Shown: in pieces, positions 1 to 8,118 of the stretch
How positions within the stretch are numbered: the first letter of the stretch is position 1
Layout: every line of letters starts with the position of its first letter
Origin: Janthinobacterium sp. BJB426
GTDB taxonomy: Bacteria > Pseudomonadota > Gammaproteobacteria > Burkholderiales > Burkholderiaceae_D
Assembly: GCF_002735705.1 (NCBI RefSeq)
Contig: NZ_PDZL01000030.1
Span: forward strand, 1 to 54,260
Reading direction: 5' to 3'
Length of the DNA: 54,260 nucleotides
The notes under the pieces: model-generated
What the model saw: the letters and a program-made list of their open reading frames with translations, nothing else
Told to the model about the DNA's origin: nothing
Database searches by the model: none
Program-made: the position numbers and the translations under genes

Positions 1-236
1 GCGTCGCACTCATTGCCCAGACGGTATTTCATGGTGTTGCCACCCAGGCCGAAGCAGCCTTGCGAACCGCCACCGCCCGAAGTATTGCTGCCGGCGCCAG
101 CGCGCAGGTAGCCGTGGAAGCCTTCGGAATCGGATGGGTACATTGGGTCGGCGGCAGCGGAACCGCTGGCGATGGCTAAGACGATGGCAGCTGGCAGTGT
201 CTTCAACACGGCCTTCAACATGGTGCGATGCAGCAT
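1..236 (-). CDS. lamB: Maltoporin-like sugar porin LamB, N-terminal fragment
   Basis: Outer-membrane beta-barrel porin for maltodextrins or related sugars; only the first 78 codons lie in the window and the rest runs off the left edge. Translation from the ATG at 236 gives a signal peptide rich in Ala/Leu (KTLPAAIVLAIASGSAAA), then FHGYLRAGAG, a CFGLGG stretch and KYRLGNEC, the typical start of mature LamB-family porins. GAGGAGA seven bases upstream of the ATG fixes the start; an in-frame ATG at 221 lacks one. It is divergent from the glucokinase fusion gene, which fits a sugar regulon. The substrate cannot be told from this fragment. Confidence 0.8.
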   Translation of the reverse strand, partial: MLHRTMLKAVLKTLPAAIVLAIASGSAAADPMYPSDSEGFHGYLRAGAGSNTSGGGGSQGCFGLGGNTMKYRLGNECD

Positions 237-314
237 GGTAAGTCTCCTCAGTAGTTATTTTTTATCTAGTCATTCGTGGCCGAATGTACTGGCCAGAATT
301 CTTTCCAGCAGGGA

Positions 315-332
315 CATAGTAACTATACTACG
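315..332. promoter_or_regulatory. Operator-like dyad (CRTAGTA-N4-TACTAYG)
   Basis: In the 345-bp gap between lamB and glk, the 18 bases CATAGTAACTATACTACG form an inverted repeat with seven-base arms and one mismatch per arm. The spacing TAGT-N6-ACTA resembles, but does not equal, published HexR/RpiR-type sites (wider spacer). It lies about 80 bp upstream of the lamB start, so the downstream RpiR domain or a LacI regulator could bind it. The binding protein is inferred only. Confidence 0.45.
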
Positions 333-341
333 AACAAATAT

Positions 342-356
342 CAACATATTATGTTG
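342..356. promoter_or_regulatory. 15-bp palindrome in lamB-glk gap
   Basis: CAACATATTATGTTG is a perfect palindrome around one central base, in the AT-rich centre of the gap. It adjoins the next dyad. Candidate operator or promoter-proximal site; no regulator can be assigned from sequence alone. The rest of the gap (373-581) shows no clear motif. Confidence 0.35.
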
Positions 357-372
357 TAATCCTACGACTACT
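355..372. promoter_or_regulatory. Second TARTN6ACTA dyad
   Basis: TGTAATCCTACGACTACT repeats the TART-N6-ACTA arrangement of the dyad at 315-332, about 40 bp away centre to centre. Two copies with the same spacer between divergent sugar genes suggest a shared regulator, possibly the RpiR/HexR-like half of the adjacent fusion protein. Inference only. Confidence 0.4.
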
Positions 373-581
373 CTGCGACACTTTATTTGCGTACCAATAG
401 GCGAGTTGACTGCCCTGTTTTTTCCGCCGGCGCCACCCGTTTCCGGCACTGCAGGCAAGCATTTGCGCAGGCGCCCCGCATTTTTCGGCACGCGGCACGT
501 ATACGAATTAAAATCCTTGGTTTTTGCCATAACGACAGTGCGCCGCCAAGACAGCGCACGCAAACGAGACTAGGCACCGCC

Positions 582-2495
582 ATGAAAATTGATGAAAAAA
601 TGGAAGTAGCAGGCAGCGATCCGGCGGAGCGATTCAGTGAAGGGCCACGCCTGCTGGCCGACATCGGCGGCACCAATGCCCGCTTCGTGCTCGAAACGCG
701 CCAGGGCCACCTGGAAGCGGTCGCCGTGCTGCCCTGCGACGACTACGCGTCGCTGCTCGACGCCATCACCGCCTATATGGATAGCAGCGAGGCGCGCGCC
801 GCCGGTTCGGCGCGCGTGCGCCATGCGGCCATCGCCATCGCCAATCCCATCGACGACGACAATATCCGCATGATGAACCACCACTGGTTCTTCTCGATCG
901 AAGCCATGCGCGCCACGCTGGGCCTCGACACGCTGCTGGTGGTGAATGACTTCACGGCGCTGGCGATGGCCCTGCCCTACCTGCGGCCCGACCAGCGCCT
1001 GCAGATCGGCGGTGGCATGGCGCGCGCCGACAGCGTCATCGGCCTGCTCGGTTCGGGCACGGGCCTGGGCGTGTCGGGCATGATTCCCGCCGAAGACCGC
1101 TGGATCGCGCTGGGCAGCGAGGGGGGCCACGTCAGCTTCGCCCCGTGCGACCAGCGCGAGATGGACGTGCTGTCCTTCGCCTGGCGCGAGCTGTCGCACG
1201 TCTCGGCCGAACGCCTCGCCTCCGGGCGCGGGCTGGAACTGATCTACCGCGCCCTGTCCGAGCGCGCCGGCAAGCCCGATGCGCTGCCGCTGCTGGCAGC
1301 CGAAATCACCAGCCGCGCCCTGAACAATGAATGCGACGTATGCCTCGAAGCAGTGGACTGCTTCTGCGCCATTCTCGGCTCCATCGCCGGCAACGTGGCC
1401 ATGACCCTGGGCGCGCTGGGCGGCATCTATATAGGCGGGGGCATCGTGCCGCGCCTGGGTCCCCTGTTCGAACAGTCGCAGTTCCGCGCCCGCTTCGAGC
1501 AAAAGGGCCGCCTGAACGAATACCTGGCGCAGATTCCCACCTTCCTGATCACGGCCGAACTGCCCACCTTCCTCGGCATCGCCGCCATCCTCGCGCAAAA
1601 GCTCAAGCGCGCCCATTCCGGCGCACCCGTGCTCGAATCCGTGCGCCAGGCGCGCGGACGCATGAGCCCCTCGGAATGCAAGGTCGCCGACTGGGTCCTG
1701 AAAGAGCCGAACGCCATGCTGACCCTGCCGATCGCCGAAATCGCCCAGCGGGTCGGCGTCAGCCAGCCGACCGTGATGCGCTTTTGCCGCTCCATCGGCG
1801 TGCAGGGCCTGGCCGACTTCAAGCTGAAGCTGGCCTCCGGCCTGACGGGCGGCGCCATCACGGTGGCCCACTGCCACGTGGAGATCTCGGATTCCGACGC
1901 GGAACTGGCGCGCAAGGTGCTGGGCAATAACGCCTCGGCCGCGCTGGCCCTGCGCGACATGCTCGACGTGAAAGCGCTGACGGCCGCCATCGAACTGCTG
2001 CGCGGCGCACAGCGCGTGGAATTGCTGGCCGTGGGCAGCGCCCGCGTGGTGGCGGACGACATGCAGCACAAGCTGCTCAACCTGGGTATCGTCAGCAGCT
2101 TCTTTGCCGACCCGCAGGCGCAGGAAATGAGCGCCGCCATGCTCAAACCGGGCGACGTGGCGCTGGTCATTTCCCGCTCGGGCGCCCTGCCCGACCTGCT
2201 GCGCACCGTCAAGGTGGCGCAAGGCTGCGGCGCGCGCGTGCTGGCCATTACGGCCAGCGGCTCGCCGCTGGCCAAGCTGGCCGACGTGCTGCTGACCTTG
2301 AACCACCCGGAAGGCAATCTCAATTTCGTGCCCATGATCGTGCGCCTGCTGCAACTGATGATGCTCGATATCCTGTCCGTGGGACTGGCGCGGCGCGACA
2401 CGGCGCAGCGAACCAGCGCCGCCGAACTGGAAGAAGGTCAATTGCACGGCATGCGCATCAGCGGCAAGCTGAAATTCGGTGGCCACCTCGAATAA
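582..2495 (+). CDS. glk: Bifunctional glucokinase / RpiR-family regulator
   Basis: Phosphorylates glucose with ATP and carries a DNA-binding regulator in the same chain. Residues about 24-345 are a bacterial glucokinase: ADIGGTNARF (ATP site, D27), NDFTALAMALPYL, GSGTGLGVSG and SEGGHVSFAP. Residues about 355-440 form an RpiR HTH (SQPTVMRFCRSIG), followed by a SIS sugar-phosphate-binding domain (VGSARVVADD, ISRSGALPDLL). At 637 residues it matches the glk-hexR fusions I know from Burkholderiales. The start at 582 begins the recognisable protein; the frame is open further upstream to 387, but those codons look non-coding. A second in-frame ATG lies at 600. The last 17 bases overlap the LacI gene. 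Confidence 0.93.
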   Translation: MKIDEKMEVAGSDPAERFSEGPRLLADIGGTNARFVLETRQGHLEAVAVLPCDDYASLLDAITAYMDSSEARAAGSARVRHAAIAIANPIDDDNIRMMNHHWFFSIEAMRATLGLDTLLVVNDFTALAMALPYLRPDQRLQIGGGMARADSVIGLLGSGTGLGVSGMIPAEDRWIALGSEGGHVSFAPCDQREMDVLSFAWRELSHVSAERLASGRGLELIYRALSERAGKPDALPLLAAEITSRALNNECDVCLEAVDCFCAILGSIAGNVAMTLGALGGIYIGGGIVPRLGPLFEQSQFRARFEQKGRLNEYLAQIPTFLITAELPTFLGIAAILAQKLKRAHSGAPVLESVRQARGRMSPSECKVADWVLKEPNAMLTLPIAEIAQRVGVSQPTVMRFCRSIGVQGLADFKLKLASGLTGGAITVAHCHVEISDSDAELARKVLGNNASAALALRDMLDVKALTAAIELLRGAQRVELLAVGSARVVADDMQHKLLNLGIVSSFFADPQAQEMSAAMLKPGDVALVISRSGALPDLLRTVKVAQGCGARVLAITASGSPLAKLADVLLTLNHPEGNLNFVPMIVRLLQLMMLDILSVGLARRDTAQRTSAAELEEGQLHGMRISGKLKFGGHLE

Positions 2496-3543
2496 GGCGG
2501 CGCACGCCGCCCTTGATACCGCCAGCGGCGCCACCGTGCACGACGTGGCGCGCGTGGCAGGCGTGTCGGCCATGACGGTATCGCGCGTGATCAACGGGCG
2601 CGCCAGCGTCAGCACGGCCACGCGCGACAAGGTCGAGGCGGCGATCGCCAGCCTGCATTACCAGCCCAACCTGGCGGCCAGGGCGGCCCGTACGGGTACC
2701 TTGCGCATCGGCCTGTTGTACAGCAATCCGAGCGCCGCCTTCCTCAGCGAATTCCTCGTCGGCGCCATGGATCAATGCCGCCAGGGGGGCGGCCAGTTGC
2801 TGCTCGAACGCTGCGAAGATCTGGACAGCCAGCGCGCCGGCATCGATTGCCTGGTGGCGGCCGGCGTGGATGGCATCCTCGTGCCGCCGCCCCTGTGCGA
2901 TTCACCGGAAGTGCTGGCGCAGCTGAACCAGATGGGCATCCCCGCCATCGCCGTGGCCACGGCACGCCCCTCGCCCGGCGTCTCGGCCGTGCGCATCGAC
3001 GACTACGAAGGCGCGCTGGCCATGACGCGCCATTTGATCGCACTGGGCCACCGCGACATCGGCTTCATCGAAGGCGATCCGGCGCACACGCCGGCCCTGC
3101 TGCGCCGCCAGGCATTCGAGGACGCCATGCGGGAAGCGGGCTTGCAAGTGCCGCCGCACAGAGTGGCGCAAGGCTACTTTACGTATCGTTCGGGCCTCGA
3201 CGCGGCGCGCCAGCTGCTGGCGCAAGCACCGCACCCGAGCGCCATCTTCGCCAGCAATGACGACATGGCCGCCGCCACGCTGGCCGTGGCGCACGGCATG
3301 GGCTTGCAGGTGCCGGCGGAATTGTGCGTGTGCGGCTTTGACGACACGCCCGTCGCCACCACCGTCTGGCCCGAGCTGACCACCATCCACCAGCCCATCG
3401 CCGACATGGCGCGCGCCGCCGTCAATCTCGTCATCGACGAAATCCGCCAGCGCCGCGCCGGCGAAACAGCGCCCGCCACGCATCATCTGATGGCGTTCAC
3501 CCTGATGGACCGGGCGTCGACGGGAATCTACCGTCCCCGCTAG
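2479..3543 (+). CDS. LacI-family transcriptional regulator
   Basis: Sugar-responsive repressor of 354 residues. The HTH is at about 19-45 (TVHDVARVAGVSAMTVSRV) with the LacI hinge after it (YQPNLAARAARTG), followed by a periplasmic-binding-protein-like effector domain (RIGLLYSNPS to the C terminus, with GFDDTPVATTVWPELTTI). It starts at a GTG inside the 3' end of glk, so translation is probably coupled. The nearest LacI-type operator is the 18-bp palindrome upstream of the epimerase gene (5700-5717), suggesting it represses the epimerase-fructokinase pair. The inducer is unknown; mannose, fructose or a derived sugar is likely from context. Confidence 0.9.
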   Translation: MATSNKAAHAALDTASGATVHDVARVAGVSAMTVSRVINGRASVSTATRDKVEAAIASLHYQPNLAARAARTGTLRIGLLYSNPSAAFLSEFLVGAMDQCRQGGGQLLLERCEDLDSQRAGIDCLVAAGVDGILVPPPLCDSPEVLAQLNQMGIPAIAVATARPSPGVSAVRIDDYEGALAMTRHLIALGHRDIGFIEGDPAHTPALLRRQAFEDAMREAGLQVPPHRVAQGYFTYRSGLDAARQLLAQAPHPSAIFASNDDMAAATLAVAHGMGLQVPAELCVCGFDDTPVATTVWPELTTIHQPIADMARAAVNLVIDEIRQRRAGETAPATHHLMAFTLMDRASTGIYRPR

Positions 3544-3550
3544 CCGACGC

Positions 3551-4474
3551 CTAGCGCACCACCGTGCGCTGCACCAGCGACTCCACCAGCTCCACCGAAG
3601 GGGGCGCGCCACCGGCCGCCAGGCAGGCGCCCGCGCCCGCCGCGACGGCAAAGCGCAAATGCTGGCCGCCGTCGGCCTCGGGACGGTACATCAGGCTGTA
3701 CAGCAAGCCGCCGATGCTGGCGTCGCCCGCCCCCACGGAGTCGACCACCTCGATGACGGGCGGCGCCGCCTGCCAGGTTTGCTCGCCCTGATACAGCGCC
3801 GCGCCCTGCGCACCGCGCGTATATAAATAGGTGGCTTGCGGATTCCAGCTGCGCAGCATGGCAAACGCGCCATCGATATCTTCATGGCGGAACAGGCCCG
3901 CCAGGTCTTCGTCCGACACCTTGATCACGTCAGCCAGCTGCGTCATGCGGCGCAAGGTGGCGTCGTAGCGTTCATCCATCATGATGCGGAAATTCGGGTC
4001 GTAGCTGATTTTCACGCCAGCCGCCTTGAGTTCCTGCGCCAGCGCCAGCAACTTGCCCGCCAGCGGTTCGCGCGCCAGGCTGATGCCGCCGAAATGCACC
4101 CATTGCGCACCCCGCATCCAGCCGGCCGGCAGGAGGGAAGAGTCGAAATGCAGGTCGGCGCTGTCGTCGCCGATGAAGTAATACGTGGGCGGATGCAGTT
4201 CGTGCACGATGGCCAGCAGCGGCGACTTCGCATGGCGCTGCAAAAAACGCATGTCCAGGCCCGCCGCCCCGGTGGCAGCGGCCAGCGCGTCGCCGAAGAC
4301 GTCGAGGCTGACGCCGCCCGCAAAGGCGCTGGGCACGCCCAGGCGCGCCATCACGCGCGCCACGTTCCAGGTCGAGCCGCCCACCTGGCTGTTCCAGGAG
4401 TCGGCGCCCGTGCGCAGCATGTCCGTCAGCGCTTCGCCTGCCGACACGAAAGCAGGGAAAGAGGTGACGTTCAT
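3551..4474 (-). CDS. PfkB-family fructokinase
   Basis: Sugar kinase of 307 residues in the ribokinase/PfkB superfamily. The N-terminal substrate motif is GGSTWNVARVMARLG (about 32-46) and the C-terminal ATP/anion-hole motif is DSVGAGDASIGG, with the catalytic Asp in GAGD near residue 250. Its ATG overlaps the stop of the upstream epimerase gene by four bases (ATGA), so the two are one operon. With a mannose isomerase upstream, the likely reaction is fructose to fructose-6-phosphate; specificity within PfkB cannot be read from sequence alone. It converges with the LacI gene, leaving seven bases between the stops. Confidence 0.88.
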   Translation of the reverse strand: MNVTSFPAFVSAGEALTDMLRTGADSWNSQVGGSTWNVARVMARLGVPSAFAGGVSLDVFGDALAAATGAAGLDMRFLQRHAKSPLLAIVHELHPPTYYFIGDDSADLHFDSSLLPAGWMRGAQWVHFGGISLAREPLAGKLLALAQELKAAGVKISYDPNFRIMMDERYDATLRRMTQLADVIKVSDEDLAGLFRHEDIDGAFAMLRSWNPQATYLYTRGAQGAALYQGEQTWQAAPPVIEVVDSVGAGDASIGGLLYSLMYRPEADGGQHLRFAVAAGAGACLAAGGAPPSVELVESLVQRTVVR

Positions 4475-5685
4475 GCGGCACCGCCGATCACGTTCAGCAC
4501 TTCATAGCAGGCGCCCATGGTGTGATAATCGGTCTTGCCGGCCGGGCTTTTCTCCTTGCTGATCTTGCCGTTTTCCGGCGTCAAAATGCGGTACCAGGCG
4601 CCGTGTTCATGGTCGACGAAGTGCGTCCAGCTGTAGTCCCAGATTTTGTCGTAGCTGTGCCAGTAGGCGTCGTCGCCCGTGCGTGCGGCCAGCACGGCGG
4701 CGGCGGCGAAGCTTTCCGCCTGCACCCAGAAGTATTTGTCGCCATCGCAGATCTCATCTTGCGGGCCGAAACCGTAGTGGATACCGCCATGCGCGCCATC
4801 CCAGGCCTTGGCCAGGGCCGTGTCGTACAGTTCGCGCGCGCGCGGCAGCAGCCAGTCGGACGGGCCGGCCATGAACTTGGCGTGGCGCTCCATGATCAGC
4901 AGCAGCTTGGCCCATTCCGTGAAGTGGCCGGGCTGGTAGCCCCACGGACGGAAGATATTGCTCTTGTCGTGCAGGTTGTAATCCCAGTCGATAGCCCAGT
5001 CAGGCGCGTAGTGTTCCCAGATCATGCCGTCCGCCAGGCCCGCCTGGCGCACCGTGATGTTGTGCGCCAGCGTTTCGGCGCGGTGCAGATATCTCGCCTC
5101 GCCTGTCGCTTCAAAAGCGGCCAGCATGGCTTCGCAGGCGTGCATATTGGCGTTCTGGCCCCGGTAGCCGTCCAGGGTGGACCAGTCGGCGCTGGCCACG
5201 TCCGCATACAGACCGTGTTCGGGCAGCCAGAAACGCTGCTCCATCAATTCAAAGGTCTCGTCGAGATACGCGCGCGCTTCCGTCACGCCAGCTTGCAAGG
5301 CGTGGGCATACGCCAGCAGCACGAAGGCCAGGCCGTAGCAGTGGTTGGCGCCATCTTCGACTGTCTTGACGCCGTCTTTCCACGACAGTTGCCAGGCATA
5401 GCCGCCCGTGGCCGGGTCGCGGTGCACGTCGCGCAGGAAGGCCACGCCGTGGCGCAGGGCCGCCTGGTAAGCGTCATCGCCGAAGTGGCGATAAGCCATG
5501 GCGTAATTGAAGATGAAGCGCGTGCTGCTGACCAGGTGGCGCGTGCTGGCGTCGTACACCGTGCCATCATCGAGGAAGAAGTGGTAAAAGCCGCCGCTCG
5601 GGTCAAAAGCGCGCGGGTGATAAAAGTGCATCGTGTGCAGGATATGCTTTTCAAGCGTCGCCCTGGAGCGGAAGTCGGGATTCAT
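4471..5685 (-). CDS. AGE-family epimerase/isomerase, probable mannose isomerase
   Basis: Cytosolic (alpha/alpha)6-barrel enzyme of 404 residues, in the N-acylglucosamine 2-epimerase/YihS family. Family features include STRFIFNYAMAYRHFG, ANHCYGLAFVLLAYAHAL, GQNANMHACEAMLAAFEATG, the YNLHDKSNIFRPWGYQPGH segment and DHEHGAWYRIL near the C terminus, which carries catalytic-type histidines. The pairing with a fructokinase favours D-mannose to D-fructose conversion over N-acetylglucosamine epimerisation. It is first in a two-gene operon, preceded by GAGAG before the ATG and by a perfect LacI-type operator 15 bp upstream. Confidence 0.85.
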   Translation of the reverse strand: MNPDFRSRATLEKHILHTMHFYHPRAFDPSGGFYHFFLDDGTVYDASTRHLVSSTRFIFNYAMAYRHFGDDAYQAALRHGVAFLRDVHRDPATGGYAWQLSWKDGVKTVEDGANHCYGLAFVLLAYAHALQAGVTEARAYLDETFELMEQRFWLPEHGLYADVASADWSTLDGYRGQNANMHACEAMLAAFEATGEARYLHRAETLAHNITVRQAGLADGMIWEHYAPDWAIDWDYNLHDKSNIFRPWGYQPGHFTEWAKLLLIMERHAKFMAGPSDWLLPRARELYDTALAKAWDGAHGGIHYGFGPQDEICDGDKYFWVQAESFAAAAVLAARTGDDAYWHSYDKIWDYSWTHFVDHEHGAWYRILTPENGKISKEKSPAGKTDYHTMGACYEVLNVIGGAA

Positions 5686-5699
5686 CGGTCTCTCATGAT

Positions 5700-5717
5700 A
5701 TTGTTATCGATAACAAT
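5700..5717. promoter_or_regulatory. LacI-type operator upstream of epimerase-fructokinase operon
   Basis: ATTGTTATCGATAACAAT is a perfect 18-bp palindrome with a central CG, the classic form of LacI/GalR-family operators. It begins 15 bp upstream of the epimerase ATG, where bound repressor would block transcription. The LacI regulator encoded two genes away is the obvious candidate ligand. Confidence 0.78.
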
Positions 5718-5753
5718 GATGATAGCATGCCGTCCCTGCTCCGTCATGCCTGG

Positions 5754-6755
5754 TCAGGGAGTCTTCGCCAGTCTGAGCTTTTCGCGCCACAGCGCCGCCT
5801 GCGCGGGGTCGGCTGCCTGTTCCAGCTCGCCCTTATCGTACACCTTGATCAGCCGTTCGATGGCTTCCCGGTCGCCCTGCTGCGCCGCCAGCAGGTACAG
5901 GGCAAAGGGCTTGGGCGCCGGCCCTTGCCGGGTCGGCCCGCCGCGCCCTTGTTCCAGCAGCCGCGCGAAACCCGTCTGGCCCGGCGGGCTTTTGGCGATG
6001 GCCGCCATCTCGTACCAGCCCAGGGCCGCCTCGTCGCTCTGCGGCACGCCCTGTCCCACCTCGTACGAGTAGGCGACATTGTTCAAGCCGGGCGGATCGA
6101 GCGCCTTGGCCGCCTGCATGTACCAGCCGAACGCTTCCTTGCGCTGCGCGTCGTCCTGCGCCGTCATCATCAGGCGGTAGCCGATCTCATTGTAGGCGTA
6201 AATAAAGCCGTTCCCGGCATAGAACTTCAGCCAGTGCAGCGCATGCGCCTGTTCTTCCGGGCTGCTGTGGATATTTTCAAAGTGCATGGCCACGGTGAAG
6301 TTGGCCAGTTCCACGCCTTGCGCGGCACCCTTGCGCGACCAGTATTCGCCCAGCTTGCGGTCGATGCTCCTGCCCTGTCCCAGCGTATAAGCCACGCCCA
6401 GGAAAGCCTGCGCCGAACCATAGCCGCCTTCGGCCGATTTCCGCATCCACGCCAGGCCGGCGTCATAGTCGCGCGACGTGCCTTCGCCTTGGTGCAGCAT
6501 CTGCGCCAGCTCCAGCTGGGCTGCCGTGTCCCCCCGTTCCGCAGCGGCGCGCGTCTTGTCGAAGGCGGCGACCTTGTCCGGCGACAGGTCGACCGGCCGG
6601 TTGATCACGGCCCGCACCCTTGCGCGCATGGCATCCAGGCCGGACATATCGAATTCGGCCAGCGCCGGATGCTGGCGCGCCGCCGCTTCGGCGGCTGGCT
6701 GGGCCGGCACGCTCTGCGCCAGCGCCAGGCTGAATATGAACAGGATGGTCTTCAT
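5754..6755 (-). CDS. Sel1-repeat (SLR) exported protein A
   Basis: Predicted periplasmic solenoid protein of 333 residues. A signal peptide (MKTILFIFSLALAQSVPAQP) precedes at least five Sel1-like repeats with the A-x-x-x-L-G-x-x-Y-x-x-G pattern, such as AQAFLGVAYTLGQG and NNVAYSYEVGQGV. GAAGGA before the ATG at 6755 fixes the start; the frame extends further upstream without a signal. The ATG overlaps the stop of the upstream paralogue by four bases, so the two are co-transcribed. Sel1 proteins usually mediate protein-protein contacts in envelope or signalling complexes; the partner is unknown. Confidence 0.75.
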   Translation of the reverse strand: MKTILFIFSLALAQSVPAQPAAEAAARQHPALAEFDMSGLDAMRARVRAVINRPVDLSPDKVAAFDKTRAAAERGDTAAQLELAQMLHQGEGTSRDYDAGLAWMRKSAEGGYGSAQAFLGVAYTLGQGRSIDRKLGEYWSRKGAAQGVELANFTVAMHFENIHSSPEEQAHALHWLKFYAGNGFIYAYNEIGYRLMMTAQDDAQRKEAFGWYMQAAKALDPPGLNNVAYSYEVGQGVPQSDEAALGWYEMAAIAKSPPGQTGFARLLEQGRGGPTRQGPAPKPFALYLLAAQQGDREAIERLIKVYDKGELEQAADPAQAALWREKLRLAKTP

Positions 6756-7594
6756 TGCTTTTCCTTCTCGGCCAGTTTTGCGCGCCACTCGGCCGCGTCT
6801 TCGGCATCCGCCTGCTGTCCCAGTCCGCCCTTGGCATACACGTCAATCATGCGCCGCATGGCGGGCACGTCGCCGCTCCATCCCGCCCGTTCATACCAGA
6901 CCAGGGCCAGCTTGTCGGACTGTTTCACGCCCAGGCCCAGTTCATGTGCGCGAGCCAGGTTGCGCATGCCGGCCGGCTGCTTTTCACGCGCCGATCTGTC
7001 ATACCAGTGGAAAGCCTCGCCGCGATCCTGTTCATCGGCGGCTGCGCGCATCAGGTGCTCGCCCAGCGCGTTGTAGGCAGGCACAAAGTGCTGTTCGTTC
7101 GCCGCCGCCTTCAGCCAGGTGATGGCCAGCGCCTGTTCTTCGGCACTGCTGTCGCCATCGATAAATTCCAGCGCCAGGATGGTTTGCGCCAGCTGATCTC
7201 CTTGTGCCACGCCCTTGCGCAGCCAGTATTCGCCCTGCACGCGGTCGACCGGCACCTTGCCGCCCACGGCATAAGCCAATCCCAAGGCCGATTGCGCCGG
7301 CGCATAGCCGTTTTCGGCCGACTTGCGCAGCCAGGCCATCGATAGCGCCGTGTCTTGCGGCGCGCCGACGCCCAGTTGCAGCATGCGGGCCAGTTCCAGC
7401 TGCGCCTCGACGTCGCCCGTTTCCGCCACACGCCGGGTCTCGGCAAATTCGGCGATGCTTTCCGGGCTATGGGTAGTCACATCGGCCCGTGCCTTGATGG
7501 CGATCAGCTGCAGATCGAGCAAGGTCGGCGAAGTTTGCGCCAGGACGGGCAGCGGCAGCAGAAAAGGAATCAGCAACAGGAATTTCTTGGGCAT
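6752..7594 (-). CDS. Sel1-repeat (SLR) exported protein B
   Basis: Paralogue of the next gene, 280 residues. A signal peptide (PKKFLLLIPFLLPLPVLAQ) precedes Sel1 repeats (AQSALGLAYAVGGKV, AYNALGEHLM, RNLARAHELGLGV) in the same order as in the neighbour, including matching GEYWxRKG and EEQAxAxxWLK segments. This suggests tandem duplication. The start at 7594 was chosen because the signal peptide begins there; the longer frame to 7702 adds an unlikely Cys/Pro-rich leader. Function unknown beyond a scaffold role typical of the family. Confidence 0.72.
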   Translation of the reverse strand: MPKKFLLLIPFLLPLPVLAQTSPTLLDLQLIAIKARADVTTHSPESIAEFAETRRVAETGDVEAQLELARMLQLGVGAPQDTALSMAWLRKSAENGYAPAQSALGLAYAVGGKVPVDRVQGEYWLRKGVAQGDQLAQTILALEFIDGDSSAEEQALAITWLKAAANEQHFVPAYNALGEHLMRAAADEQDRGEAFHWYDRSAREKQPAGMRNLARAHELGLGVKQSDKLALVWYERAGWSGDVPAMRRMIDVYAKGGLGQQADAEDAAEWRAKLAEKEKQ

Positions 7595-7728
7595 GCGGCG
7601 GTATCGGGAAGAAGAAAACACGCATGGTAGCCGATGCCCGGCCGGACAGGCGCGCACTGCAGGCGAAGTTTGACAGGGCAAGCCGGCGGGCTTACATTGC
7701 ACGGGCTCACCACTTATACAGGAACGCC

Positions 7729-8118
7729 ATGAACCGCCTCGCCACCACCGCCTTGACCCTGCTGCTCGCCGCAGCCTCCGTGAGCGCCAGCGCCGCAGAC
7801 ACCCAGCTGGCCGGCTGCGCCGCCAAGCGCGAAAGCATCCGCACCGAATTGCACCAGGCGCAGGAACAGGGCCTGTCCGACAAGGTCGCGGGCCTCACGC
7901 GCGCGCTCGACGAAGTCAACGCCCACTGCCGCGACAATGTGCTGGTCGAACGCCATAACAAGAAGGTGCTGAAGGCGCAGGCGAAGGTAAACCAGACGGA
8001 GCGTTCGCTGCGCCTGGCCCAGGAAGCCAATAAACAGCCGAAGAAGATCGCCAAGCTGGAAGGCAAGCTGGAAAAAGCCAGGGCGGAACTGGCCGCCCTG
8101 CAGGCGCAACAGCCTTAA
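7729..8118 (+). CDS. DUF1090 family periplasmic protein
   Basis: Small exported protein of 129 residues. A signal peptide (NRLATTALTLLLAAASVSASA) is followed by a mature part with two cysteines (GCAAKRESI and NAHCRDN) and a long charged coiled coil (about 70-125, KAQAKVNQTERSLRLAQEA). This matches DUF1090, the YqjC family of E. coli, whose role is unclear. AGGAA lies before the ATG at 7729. It converges with mmsB and the two stops overlap by four bases. Confidence 0.78.
   Translation: MNRLATTALTLLLAAASVSASAADTQLAGCAAKRESIRTELHQAQEQGLSDKVAGLTRALDEVNAHCRDNVLVERHNKKVLKAQAKVNQTERSLRLAQEANKQPKKIAKLEGKLEKARAELAALQAQQP

Noticed and set aside
570..2630. Long open frame on the minus strand (686 codons) over the glucokinase fusion
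   Set aside because: High-GC shadow of the real plus-strand gene; low-complexity His/Gln/Arg-rich translation and no start signal.
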